64,000 nt of DNA from Micromonospora sp. C31 (GTDB taxonomy: Bacteria > Actinomycetota > Actinomycetes > Mycobacteriales > Micromonosporaceae). The position numbers and the translations under genes were made by a program. This document shows positions 7,814 to 16,281 of the stretch, in pieces (within the stretch, counting starts at the first letter, position 1; the number at the start of each line of letters is the position of its first letter). Location of the stretch: the NCBI RefSeq assembly GCF_018070575.1, contig NZ_JAGPXN010000007.1, forward strand, positions 62,001-126,000, given 5' to 3'. The notes under the pieces are model-generated. The model did not search any database and was not told where the DNA came from. It saw nothing but the letters and a program-made list of their open reading frames with translations.

Positions 7814-8815
7814 TCAGCGGAGGCGACGGGCCAGCGCGGCGAGGGCCACCGTCAGCCCGGCCAGGGCGACGCCGGAGACGGCCGGCTTGTGCGTACCGAC
7901 CCACAGGGCCGCCGAGCGGGCGCGGGCCCGATCGGTGAAGACTCCCTCCGCGCCCCGGTCCCGGTCGTCGTCACCGGGACTGTCCAGGTTGTCCCGCCAG
8001 GTGGCCGGGTCGATCAGGGCCTCGGTCTGCTGGCTTTCGTAGCCGTCGCGCGCCAGCTTCCGGTCGAGCAGGCCGGGCGCGAGGACGTCGCCGAGGCGGG
8101 CACGCCAGGTCGGTCCACCCACGTTCAGCTCGCGCGGCCCGTGGTCGGCCGCCCAGACGATCGCCCTCGCCGCCACCTCGGGCGCGAAGATCGGCGGTAC
8201 GGGCTGGGGGTGCCGGGGCAGCCGGGTGCGTACCCAGGAGAACTGTGGGGTGTTTATCGCCGGCAGTTGCACCATCGACAGCCGCACGCCGGGACAGTCG
8301 TGCAGCAGCTCCGCCCGCAGCGAGTCGTTGAAGCCCTGCACCGCGTGCTTGCTAGCGCAGTACGCCGACTGCAACGGGATCCCCCGGTAGGCCAGGGCGG
8401 AGCCCACCTGCACGATCGCACCCCGACCACGGGCCCGCATGTGCCGCAGCGCCGCGAGGGTGCCGTGCACGGTGCCGAGGTAGTTGACCTCGGTGACCCG
8501 CCGGAACTCGGTGGCCGAAATCTCCCACGCCGGGGCGAAGACCGAGGCCATGGCGTTGTTCACCCACACGTCGATGCCGCCGAAGCGGTGCACCACGTCG
8601 TCGGCGGCCTGCTGCACCGCCCCGGCGTCGGCCACGTCCACCCGGTACGTGCGCACGTCCGAGGCGCCCAGTTCCCGGCAGTCGCGCTCGGCGGCGGCCA
8701 ACCCGGCCTCGCCCCGGGCGAGCAGCGCGAGCCGGGCACCGCGCTCGGCGTACCGGCGGGCGACCGCCCGTCCCACGCCGGCGCTCGCCCCGGTGACCAC
8801 GACGGTCCGCGTCAT
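7814..8815 (-). CDS. SDR family oxidoreductase with C-terminal membrane helix
   Basis: This 333-residue classical short-chain dehydrogenase has the TGASAGVGRAV cofactor loop (residues 8-18), the NNAM motif, and the catalytic Ser and Tyr/Lys in VGSALAYRGIPLQSAYCASK. An unusual extension (about 235-333) ends in a hydrophobic helix (VSGVALAGLTVALAALARRL) that probably anchors it to the membrane. Its ATG overlaps the stop of the SRPBCC gene by four bases and is preceded by GGGGGAGG, so the two are translationally coupled. The substrate is unknown; coupling to a lipid-binding-type protein hints at a hydrophobic one. Confidence 0.85.
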   Translation of the reverse strand: MTRTVVVTGASAGVGRAVARRYAERGARLALLARGEAGLAAAERDCRELGASDVRTYRVDVADAGAVQQAADDVVHRFGGIDVWVNNAMASVFAPAWEISATEFRRVTEVNYLGTVHGTLAALRHMRARGRGAIVQVGSALAYRGIPLQSAYCASKHAVQGFNDSLRAELLHDCPGVRLSMVQLPAINTPQFSWVRTRLPRHPQPVPPIFAPEVAARAIVWAADHGPRELNVGGPTWRARLGDVLAPGLLDRKLARDGYESQQTEALIDPATWRDNLDSPGDDDRDRGAEGVFTDRARARSAALWVGTHKPAVSGVALAGLTVALAALARRLR

Positions 8816-9258
8816 GCCTCCCCCTTCTGCCGCATCGCGATGTCGGCCAGCCTGGTCAGGGTCTCCTTGTTGCGTTGGTGCAGCACCAGGTCGTTGACCT
8901 TGTTGCGCACCCAGCGCAGCGGGCCGGCGGCGAAGTCCTCACCGATGCGTACCCGGGTGGCGTCCGTGCCGACCGCTTCGAGGGTGAACACCACGACGGC
9001 CTCCCCGGCCGGCCAGAGGCCGGCGCGGATGACCAACCGACGCGGCGGCTCGCACGTCAGCACCGTCGAGGAGTCGTGCAGGGAACACGGCCACGGCCCG
9101 GCCTTGTGGTGCAGCTGGCTGCCCACCCGGGGCCAGGCGTCGTCCACGTCGCGGACGTGCACCGTGCCCACGACCCAGTCGCTGTACGTCCATCCGTCCG
9201 CCAACACCGCCCAGACCTGCTCCGGGGGAGCCTCGATCACCTTCTCCACGATCGCCAC
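8812..9258 (-). CDS. SRPBCC family protein
   Basis: This 148-residue protein begins MAIVEKVIEAPPEQVWAVLA, the usual first strand and helix of SRPBCC folds. Its C-terminal helix (RWVRNKVNDLVLHQRNKETL) should close the ligand pocket. The start is a GTG at 9258 with no good Shine-Dalgarno sequence; TACGGA ends six bases upstream, compatible with leaderless initiation. It is the first gene of a two-gene operon with the downstream SDR. It is divergent from the heptose operon, with about 170 bases between. Confidence 0.8.
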   Translation of the reverse strand: MAIVEKVIEAPPEQVWAVLADGWTYSDWVVGTVHVRDVDDAWPRVGSQLHHKAGPWPCSLHDSSTVLTCEPPRRLVIRAGLWPAGEAVVVFTLEAVGTDATRVRIGEDFAAGPLRWVRNKVNDLVLHQRNKETLTRLADIAMRQKGEA

Positions 9259-9428
9259 CCCACTTCCGTACCCCGAGCGCGTCCGGGGCTAACGGTGCCG
9301 GTGGGTTAGCTTCTCCCGGGCGACGGGTAACGGCAGCTGTGGGCCGGCGTGTCGACACCGCCGGCGATCGACGCGGCGGCGCGTCCACCACGACGTTTAC
9401 TCCCCGGGGCGCCGGGAACCCGCCGGCT

Positions 9429-11186
9429 GTGCGACAGGACCAGGTCGAGCCGGATCAGCGCAGGTCAGCCCGGGTTTTCGCCGGGGCTGACGAGATCGCG
9501 TCCGGGCCCGCCCTGTTCGACGCGGTGCTGCTGGACCGCGACGGCACCCTCATCGAGGACGTGCCGTACAACGGCGATCCCGACAAGGTGCGGCCGATGC
9601 CGGGGGCCCGCGCAGCCCTGGACCGGTTGCGGGCGGCGGGCCTGCGGCTGGCGGTGGTGACGAACCAGTCCGGCCTGGCCCGGGGGCTGTTCGGCGAGGC
9701 GCAGCTGCGGGCGGTGCACACCCGGGTCGAGCAGATGCTGGGGCCGTTCGACGCCTGGGCGGTCTGTCCGCACGACGACGGCGACCGATGCGGATGCCGC
9801 AAGCCGGCCCCGGGGCTGGTGCATGCGGTGGCCCGGGAGCTGGGCACCGTGCCGTCGCGGTGCGTGCTGGTGGGGGACATCGGGCGGGACATGACCGCCG
9901 CGTCGGCAGCGGGGGCGTCGGGGATCCTGGTGCCCACGCCGGTGACCCGCCCGCAGGAGGTGGCCGCCGCGCCCCAGGTCGCGCCCGACCTGCCGGCTGC
10001 GGTGGCGGAGATCCTGCGCCGCCAGGCGGCGGTCGACCCGGCGACGTACGGGCACGCCGACGCCCGCCCGGCCCACCCACCTGGCGTCGGTGGGCGGCGG
10101 ACGGGGACGGTGCTGGTGGTACGCGCCGACTCGGCGGGGGACGTGCTGGTCACCGGGCCCGGTATCCGGGCCGTCGCCGCCGGCGCGCAGCGGGTGGTGC
10201 TGCTGTGCGGACCCCGGGGGCGGGCCGCGGCGGAACTCCTGCCCGGCGTCGACGAGATCGTCGAACACCGGCTGCCCTGGATCGATCCCGCGCCCGCCCC
10301 GGTCGACCCCGCCGACATCCGTCAGCTCACCGACCGGCTCGCCGCCGTGGGCGCCGACGAGGCGGTCGTCTTCACCAGCTTCCACCAGTCGCCCCTGCCC
10401 CTGGCCCTGCTGCTGCGCCTGGCCGGGATCCGCCGGGTCAGCGCCATCAGTGACGACTACCCGGGCAGCCTGCTCGACGTCCGGCACCGCGTGCCGCTCG
10501 GCGTACCCGAGGCGGAGCGCGCGCTCTCGCTCGCCGCCGCCGCCGGCTTCGCCCTCGCCGAGCACGACGGACCCGCCCTGCGCCTGCGTCCGGTGCCGGC
10601 GCCGCCGCCCGAGGCCGGCACGCCGGGCTACGTGGTGCTGCACCCCGGCTCGGCGGCGCAGGCCCGGGGTTGCCCGCCGGAGCTGGCCGCGCGGATCGCC
10701 CGTGCCCTGACGGCCGCCGGCCACCGGGTGGTGGTCACCGGCGGCCCCGACGAGCGCGAGCTGACCGCGCGGGTGGCCGGCGACGTGGCCGTCGACCTGG
10801 GCGGGCGTACGTCCCTCGCCGCGCTGGCCGCGACGGTCGCCGGTGCCGGCGCGCTCGTGGTCGGCAACACCGGCCCCGCCCATCTCGCCGCCGCCCACCG
10901 AGTGCCGGTCGTCAGCCTCTTCGCCCCCACCGTCCCGTTCGGGCAGTGGGGGCCGTGGCGGGTGCCCACGGTGCGGCTCGGCGACGCCGAGGCGCCCTGC
11001 CGGGACACCCGCGCGGCCCGCTGCCCGGTGCCCGGACACCCCTGCCTCGGCGGCCTCGAACCCGGGCAGGTCATCGACGCGCTGCGGCTGCTCGGGGTGA
11101 CCCCACCGGCCCGGCCCGCGCCGCGCGCCGCGGACCGGACGACCGGCGTGCCGGCGGGGGCCAGCACCGGCGGGAGCGGCCGGTGA
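9429..11186 (+). CDS. GmhB-type heptose bisphosphate phosphatase fused to GT9 glycosyltransferase
   Basis: This is a two-domain protein of about 585 residues. The N-terminal HAD domain matches D-glycero-D-manno-heptose-1,7-bisphosphate 7-phosphatase: nucleophile motif LLDRDGTLIED, VTNQSGLARG, a Cys/His zinc loop CPHDDGDRCGCRKPAPG, and VGDIGRDMTAASAAGA. After a linker, a GT9 (heptosyltransferase) domain begins VLVVRADSAGDVLVTG. It contains VVLHPGSAAQARG and a sugar-nucleotide site LVVGNTGPAHLAAAHRVP. The start is uncertain: GTG at 9339 and GTG at 9429 are both in frame with weak ribosome-binding sites, and codon use becomes typical only after about 9460. It is the first gene of the heptose operon. 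Confidence 0.85.
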   Translation: MRQDQVEPDQRRSARVFAGADEIASGPALFDAVLLDRDGTLIEDVPYNGDPDKVRPMPGARAALDRLRAAGLRLAVVTNQSGLARGLFGEAQLRAVHTRVEQMLGPFDAWAVCPHDDGDRCGCRKPAPGLVHAVARELGTVPSRCVLVGDIGRDMTAASAAGASGILVPTPVTRPQEVAAAPQVAPDLPAAVAEILRRQAAVDPATYGHADARPAHPPGVGGRRTGTVLVVRADSAGDVLVTGPGIRAVAAGAQRVVLLCGPRGRAAAELLPGVDEIVEHRLPWIDPAPAPVDPADIRQLTDRLAAVGADEAVVFTSFHQSPLPLALLLRLAGIRRVSAISDDYPGSLLDVRHRVPLGVPEAERALSLAAAAGFALAEHDGPALRLRPVPAPPPEAGTPGYVVLHPGSAAQARGCPPELAARIARALTAAGHRVVVTGGPDERELTARVAGDVAVDLGGRTSLAALAATVAGAGALVVGNTGPAHLAAAHRVPVVSLFAPTVPFGQWGPWRVPTVRLGDAEAPCRDTRAARCPVPGHPCLGGLEPGQVIDALRLLGVTPPARPAPRAADRTTGVPAGASTGGSGR

Positions 11187-12160
11187 ACCTGCTGCTCTGG
11201 CACGTGCACGGCTCCTGGACCACATCGTTCGTGCACGGCAAGCACCGGTACCTGGTGCCCGTCACCCCGGACCGGGGCCCCTACGGCCTCGGCCGCGCCC
11301 GCACCTACCCCTGGCCCGACACGGCCGTCGAGGTGACCCCCGAGCAGTTGCGTACCGCCGACGTCGACCTGGTCGTCCTGCAACGACCCGAGGAGATCGA
11401 CCTCGCCGAGCGGTGGCTCGGACGCCGGCCCGGCCGCGACGTCCCCGCCGTCTACGTCGAGCACAACACGCCCAAGGACGGCGCCGTCCCCGACAGCCGG
11501 CACCCCATGGCCGACCGCGACGACCTGCTCGTCGCCCACGTCACCGGGTTCAACGAGCTGTTCTGGGACACCGGCGCCACCCGCACCGCGGTGGTCGACC
11601 ACGGCATCGTCACCCCCGTCGCGGAGTACACGGGCGAACTCGACCGGCTCGCGGTGGTCATCAACGAGCCGGTACGCCGCTGGCGGGTCACCGGTACCGA
11701 CCTGCTGCCCCGCTTCGCCGAGATCGCCCCGCTGGACGTCTTCGGCATGAAGGTCGCCGGGCTGGCCGAGCACCTGGGCCTGCCCGCCGACCGGCTCACC
11801 AGCCACGACGACGTGCCCCAGCACCGGATGCACGCCGAGTTGGGGCGGCGGCGGGCGTACCTGCACCTGTGCCGGTGGACCTCGCTCGGGCTGAGCCTGA
11901 TCGAGGCGATGTCCATCGGGATGCCGGTGGTGGCGCTGGCCGCCACCGAGGCGGTGATGGCGGTGCCACCCGGGGCGGGCGCACTGTCCACCCGGCTCGA
12001 CGTCCTGCTCGACGCCGCCCGCCGGTTCGTCGACGAACCGGCGCAGGCGCGACTGGCGGGGGAGCGGGCCCGCGTCGCCGCCCGGGACCGCTACGGCCTC
12101 GACCGTTTCCTCGCCGACTGGGACCGGCTGCTGGAGGAGGAAGTATGCGCATCGCGATGA
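11183..12160 (+). CDS. Glycosyltransferase (GT-B, GT4-like)
   Basis: This 325-residue protein starts at a GTG overlapping the previous stop by four bases (GTGA) and reads VNLLLWHVHGSWTTSF. Its C-terminal half contains TSLGLSLIEAMSIGMPVVAL, the acidic GT-B motif that binds the donor phosphates in GT4-type enzymes, and ends in typical closing helices. The N-terminal acceptor half is not close to a family I can name. Placement in a heptose operon suggests it adds a sugar to the same glycan. Its end overlaps the next gene by 16 bases. Confidence 0.75.
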   Translation: MNLLLWHVHGSWTTSFVHGKHRYLVPVTPDRGPYGLGRARTYPWPDTAVEVTPEQLRTADVDLVVLQRPEEIDLAERWLGRRPGRDVPAVYVEHNTPKDGAVPDSRHPMADRDDLLVAHVTGFNELFWDTGATRTAVVDHGIVTPVAEYTGELDRLAVVINEPVRRWRVTGTDLLPRFAEIAPLDVFGMKVAGLAEHLGLPADRLTSHDDVPQHRMHAELGRRRAYLHLCRWTSLGLSLIEAMSIGMPVVALAATEAVMAVPPGAGALSTRLDVLLDAARRFVDEPAQARLAGERARVAARDRYGLDRFLADWDRLLEEEVCASR

Positions 12161-13362
12161 TCTCGGAGCACGCCAGCCCGCTCGCCATCCTGGGCGGCGA
12201 GGACGCGGGCGGTCAGAACACGCATGTCGCCGAGCTCTCCGCCGCCCTCGCGGCCGCCGGGCACGACGTGCGGGTCTACACCCGCCGCGACGCGGTCGAC
12301 CTGCCCGTCGCGGTACGCAGCGCGGACGGCTACGACGTGGTGCACGTCCCGGCGGGGCCGGCCGAGCCGGTCGCCAAGGACGCCCTGCTGCCGCACATGA
12401 GGGAGTTCAGCCGCTGGCTGGTCGACCGGTGGCGGGGCGGCGACTGGACGCCCGAGGTCATCCACGCGCACTTCTGGATGAGCGGCCTCGCCGCGCTGGC
12501 CGCCAGCCGGCAGACCGGGGTGCCGGTCGTGCAGACGTACCACGCCCTGGGCGTGGTCAAGCGCCGGCACCAGGGCGTGCAGGACACCAGCCCGGCCCGG
12601 CGGATCGGCTACGAACGGGAGCTGGGCCGGGCCGTCGACCGGGTCGTCGCCCAGTGCCGCGACGAGGTCGGCGAACTGACCCGGATGGGCGTGCCCCGGT
12701 CCCGGATGACGGTCGTGCCGTCCGGCGTCAACCTGGGCACGTTCGCCCCGCTCGGGCCGACCGCCGAGCGCGAGGACGGCCGGGCGCGGATCCTGACCGT
12801 CGGCCGGCTGGTCGAACGCAAGGGCTTCCAGACCGTCGTGCGGGCCATGGCGTACGTGCCCGGAGCCGAGTGCGTGGTGGTCGGCGGCCCGCCCGCCGGC
12901 CTGTTGGAGACCGACCCGTACGCCCGCCGGCTGCGCGCCCTCGCGGTCAGCTGCGGGGTGGCCGACCGGGTGCGGCTGGTCGGGGCGGTGCCCCGCGAGG
13001 AGATGGGCCGCTGGTACCGCTCGGCGGACGTCCTGGTGGCCGCCCCCTGGTACGAGCCGTTCGGGCTCACCCCGCTGGAGGCGATGGCCTGCGGCGTGCC
13101 CGTGGTGGGTACCGCCGTCGGCGGGATCAAGGACACCGTGGTCGAGGGCGTCACCGGCGACCTGGTGCCGGCCCGGGACCCGCGTGCGCTGGGCGCCGCG
13201 ATCCAGGGGCTGCTCGACGACCGGATCCGCCGCTTCGCGTACGCGACGGCGGCCCGGGAGCGGGCCCGGCGGCGGTACTCCTGGGCGGCGACCGCGGAGC
13301 GGCTGGTGGAGGTCTACGGCGACGTGGCGGCGGTCCGCCGGCCGACCCGGGTGGTGGCCTGA
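12145..13362 (+). CDS. GT4 family glycosyltransferase
   Basis: This 405-residue GT-B enzyme begins MRIAMISEHASPLAILGGED followed by AGGQNTHVAELSAALA, the GGxxxxV opening of the MshA/sucrose-phosphate-synthase-like branch of GT4. The C-terminal donor site has the EX7E motif in YEPFGLTPLEAMACGVPVV, and VGRLVERKGFQTVV is the inter-domain strand. A strong GGAGGAGGAAGT precedes the ATG. Cytoplasmic; the donor could be a nucleotide hexose or ADP-heptose. Overlap with the previous gene and the one-base TGATG junction with gmhA show tight coupling. Confidence 0.9.
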   Translation: MRIAMISEHASPLAILGGEDAGGQNTHVAELSAALAAAGHDVRVYTRRDAVDLPVAVRSADGYDVVHVPAGPAEPVAKDALLPHMREFSRWLVDRWRGGDWTPEVIHAHFWMSGLAALAASRQTGVPVVQTYHALGVVKRRHQGVQDTSPARRIGYERELGRAVDRVVAQCRDEVGELTRMGVPRSRMTVVPSGVNLGTFAPLGPTAEREDGRARILTVGRLVERKGFQTVVRAMAYVPGAECVVVGGPPAGLLETDPYARRLRALAVSCGVADRVRLVGAVPREEMGRWYRSADVLVAAPWYEPFGLTPLEAMACGVPVVGTAVGGIKDTVVEGVTGDLVPARDPRALGAAIQGLLDDRIRRFAYATAARERARRRYSWAATAERLVEVYGDVAAVRRPTRVVA

Positions 13363-14024
13363 TGGCGGCGGACACCCCGCTGGAGGCGCACCTGACGAAC
13401 CTGGCGGCGGCGCTGGCGCCCTTCCGGCGGCACGAGCCGCTGCTGGCCCGGTGGGGGGCGGCCCTGGCCCGCCGGCTGGTCGACGGCGGCCGGCTGCTGG
13501 TGGCCGGCAACGGGGGCAGCGCCGCCGAGGCCCAGCACCTCACCGCCGAGCTGGTCGGCAAGCTGCGCGAGGACCGTCAGCCCCTGTCCGCCCTCGCGCT
13601 GCACGCGGAGACCTCCGCGATGACCGCCATCGGCAACGACTACGGCTACGACGAGGTCTTCGCCCGCCAGGTGCGCGCCCACGGCCGCGACTGCGACATC
13701 CTGCTGCTGCTGTCGACCAGCGGCAGCAGCGCCAACCTGCTCGCCGCGGCGCGGGCCGGACGCGACGGCGGGCTCACCTGCTGGGCCCTGACCGGCCCCG
13801 CTCCCAACCCGCTGGCGGAGCTGTGCCACGACGTGCTGGCCGTCGACTCACCCGACAGCCAGGTCGTCCAGGAACTGCACCTCGTGACCAGCCACCTCCT
13901 CTGCGAGTACGTGGAGCGGGAGTTGCCGGTGGCGCTCGCCGTGCCCGTACGGACCGGGGTCGAGGTGGTGCTCGACGGCGGTGCGGCCCAGCAGGCCCAG
14001 GGCGTGATGAGGAGGCAAGCGTGA
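13362..14024 (+). CDS. gmhA: Sedoheptulose-7-phosphate isomerase
   Basis: This 220-residue SIS-domain protein catalyses sedoheptulose 7-phosphate to D-glycero-D-manno-heptose 7-phosphate, the first step of activated-heptose synthesis. The GmhA signature LLVAGNGGSAAEAQHLTAEL is followed by ETSAMTAIGNDYGYDEVFAR and the phosphate loop LLSTSGSSANLLAA. The C-terminal helix supplies ELHLVTSHLLCEYVE, where the conserved Glu and His are expected. The ATG overlaps the previous stop by one base. The C-terminus is about 25 residues longer than in typical GmhA. Confidence 0.92.
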   Translation: MAADTPLEAHLTNLAAALAPFRRHEPLLARWGAALARRLVDGGRLLVAGNGGSAAEAQHLTAELVGKLREDRQPLSALALHAETSAMTAIGNDYGYDEVFARQVRAHGRDCDILLLLSTSGSSANLLAAARAGRDGGLTCWALTGPAPNPLAELCHDVLAVDSPDSQVVQELHLVTSHLLCEYVERELPVALAVPVRTGVEVVLDGGAAQQAQGVMRRQA

Positions 14025-15583
14025 GGGGACCCGTCGTGGTGGTCGGTGACACCCTGCTGGACCGGGACGTCGAGGGGGTGGTGAACCGGCTCTGCCCGGA
14101 CTCGCCGGTGCCGGTGCTGGACGAGACCGCACACGTCGACCGGCCCGGCGGCGCCGGACTGGCCGCGGTCTTCGCCGCCGCGCGGGGCGCCGACGTGGTG
14201 CTGGTGACCGCGCTGGCGGACGACGCGGGCGGGGCCCGGCTCAGCTCGTTGCTCACCGACGCCGGTGTGCAGGTCTATCCCCTCGGGCTGCGCGGCGGCA
14301 CGCCGGAGAAGGTCCGGCTGCGCGCCCGGGGCCGGGTGCTGCTGCGCCACGACCGGGGCGGGGCGGCCGGTACGCCGGGCGAGCCGTCCGAGGCGGTGCT
14401 GCGGGTGATCGCCCGCGCCTCCGTCGTGCTGGTCAGCGACTACGGGCGAGGCGTAGCGCGGCAGCCCGCGCTGCGGGCGGCGCTGGCCGCCACCCGGGCG
14501 CCGGTGGTCTGGGACCCGCACCCGCGGGGGCCGGTGGCCGTCGCGGGGGTGCACCTCGTCACGCCGAACGAGGCCGAGGTGCGGGAGCTGGTCACGGTCG
14601 CGCCGGGGGCGACCCGGCTGGCGACGGCGGCGCGGGGCGCGCAGGGGCTGCGCCAGCGCTGGCGTGCCGGCGCGGTCGCGGTGACCCTGGGCGGGGACGG
14701 CGCGCTGCTCTGCCACGCCGGCGCGACACCGATGGTGGTGCCCGCCCCGGCCACCGCCGAGGGGGACACCTGCGGTGCCGGCGACCGGTTCGCGGCCACC
14801 GCCAGTCTCGCCCTGGCACGGGGGGCGCTGGTCTCCGAGGCGGTGCAGGAGGCGGTGGCGGAGGCGTCGGCGTACGTGGCCAACGGGGGAGTGGCGACGG
14901 CGCTGCCGCAGCCGGCGCGTCCGCTGCCGCCGGCGGTCTCCAGCCCCGGCGGGGAGCGGGTCGGCGTGGCCGCGGCGGCCGGCGTGGTGGCGGCGGTACG
15001 CGCGTCCGGCGGCACGGTGGTGGCCACCGGTGGCTGCTTCGACCTGCTGCACGCCGGGCACGTCGCGACGTTGCAGGCCGCCCGTCAGCTCGGTGACTGC
15101 CTGGTGGTCTGCCTCAACTCCGACGCGAGCGTGGCGGGGCTGAAGGGCCCGGACCGGCCGGTCATCCCGCAGGGCGACCGGGCCCGGCTGCTCGCGGCGC
15201 TGAGCTGCGTCGACGCGGTCATGATCTTCGACGAGTCCACCCCGCACGCGGCGCTGTCGTGGCTGCGGCCGGACGTCTGGGTCAAGGGCGGCGACTACGT
15301 CGGCGACGGCGGCGAGCCCGCCCTGCCCGAGGCGGAGGTGCTGCGCCGGTGGGGCGGCAACGCCGTGGTCGTGCCGTACCTGGACGGCCGCTCCACCACC
15401 GGGCTGATCGCCGCCGCCCGGTCGACCGGCACCGTCGGGGTGCCGCTCACCGACACCGTGCCGCCGGCCTGCGCGCCGCCACCCGGCCCCGCCCACGACG
15501 GCGCGTCGGCGCAGACCGACGGCGGGCCCGAACGGGTGCGACCCGCCCTCGGGGGACCGGGCGCGGCGGGGGGCACCCGATGA
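14021..15583 (+). CDS. hldE: Bifunctional heptose 7-phosphate kinase / heptose 1-phosphate nucleotidyltransferase
   Basis: This 520-residue protein has the HldE (RfaE) architecture. The N-terminal PfkB-type kinase domain (about 1-310) has GDTLLDRDVEG near the start and the anion-hole motif EGDTCGAGDRFAATASLALA. The C-terminal nucleotidyltransferase (about 330-480) has the HxGH motif in GGCFDLLHAGHVATLQAARQ and PQGDRARLLAALSCVDAV. It should phosphorylate heptose 7-phosphate at C1 and later form ADP-heptose (or another NDP-heptose). A Pro/Gly-rich tail of about 50 residues is extra. The GTG start overlaps gmhA by four bases. Confidence 0.92.
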   Translation: MRGPVVVVGDTLLDRDVEGVVNRLCPDSPVPVLDETAHVDRPGGAGLAAVFAAARGADVVLVTALADDAGGARLSSLLTDAGVQVYPLGLRGGTPEKVRLRARGRVLLRHDRGGAAGTPGEPSEAVLRVIARASVVLVSDYGRGVARQPALRAALAATRAPVVWDPHPRGPVAVAGVHLVTPNEAEVRELVTVAPGATRLATAARGAQGLRQRWRAGAVAVTLGGDGALLCHAGATPMVVPAPATAEGDTCGAGDRFAATASLALARGALVSEAVQEAVAEASAYVANGGVATALPQPARPLPPAVSSPGGERVGVAAAAGVVAAVRASGGTVVATGGCFDLLHAGHVATLQAARQLGDCLVVCLNSDASVAGLKGPDRPVIPQGDRARLLAALSCVDAVMIFDESTPHAALSWLRPDVWVKGGDYVGDGGEPALPEAEVLRRWGGNAVVVPYLDGRSTTGLIAAARSTGTVGVPLTDTVPPACAPPPGPAHDGASAQTDGGPERVRPALGGPGAAGGTR

Positions 15584-16281
15584 GCGGCGGGCCGCCCGGC
15601 GTGGGGCGGACCGTGCTGGTCACCGGCGGATCGAGCGGGCTCGGCGCCGCCGTGGTCGCGGCCGTGGCCCGGGACGGCGGACGGCCGCTGGTGCTGGACC
15701 GGCAGGCGCCCGCCGACGGGGTGCCGTGGGTGGAGTGCGACCTCGCCGACACCCGTGCCGCCGAGGCGGCCACCCGGCAGCTCGCCGAGCGCTCGGGCGG
15801 GCTGGACGCCGTGGTCACCGCGGCGGGAATGGACGTGCCCGGGAAGCTGGCGGACGTGCCCGGCGAGACCTGGGACCGGATCGTGGCCGTGGACCTGCTC
15901 GCCACGGCGGCCGTGGTCCGGGCCGCCCTGCCCTTCCTGGAGACCTCCCGCGGCAGCATCGTCACGGTCGCCTCGACGCTGGGGGTCAGGGCCGTCGCCG
16001 ACGCGACCGCCTACTGCGCCGCGAAGTTCGGGGTCGTCGGCTTCACCCGCGCCCTCGCCGCCGAACTCGCCGGCAGGGTCGGCGTCACGCTGCTCGTTCC
16101 CGGTGGCATGCGGACGGCCTTCTTCGACGACCGCGACGTCGCGTACCGGCCCGGTCCCGACGCCGTGCTGAACGATCCGGCCGACACCGCCGCCGCCGTC
16201 ATGTTCGCGCTGTCGCAACCCGCGGGCTGCGCCGTACGCGAGATGGTGGTCTGCGCCGACCGGGAAACGTCCTACCCGTGA
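15580..16281 (+). CDS. SDR family oxidoreductase in the heptose operon
   Basis: This 233-residue classical SDR has TGGSSGLGAAV (cofactor loop), TAAGMDVPG, and catalytic Ser/Tyr/Lys in VASTLGVRAVADATAYCAAK. It is not of the extended HldD epimerase type, so the usual ADP-heptose 6-epimerase is absent from this operon. It may instead oxidise or reduce a heptose derivative or its acceptor. The ATG overlaps hldE by four bases, and its stop overlaps the next GTG by four bases. Confidence 0.85.
   Translation: MSGGPPGVGRTVLVTGGSSGLGAAVVAAVARDGGRPLVLDRQAPADGVPWVECDLADTRAAEAATRQLAERSGGLDAVVTAAGMDVPGKLADVPGETWDRIVAVDLLATAAVVRAALPFLETSRGSIVTVASTLGVRAVADATAYCAAKFGVVGFTRALAAELAGRVGVTLLVPGGMRTAFFDDRDVAYRPGPDAVLNDPADTAAAVMFALSQPAGCAVREMVVCADRETSYP

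Noticed and set aside
9464..9491. Stem-loop near the start of the GmhB-GT9 gene as a terminator or riboswitch
   Set aside because: It lies inside the likely reading frame, the stem is interrupted and no ligand-binding fold is recognisable.
15580..16281. SDR as the HldD ADP-heptose epimerase
   Set aside because: It is a 233-residue classical SDR with TGxxxGxG and YxxxK spacing unlike the extended-SDR HldD family of about 310 residues.
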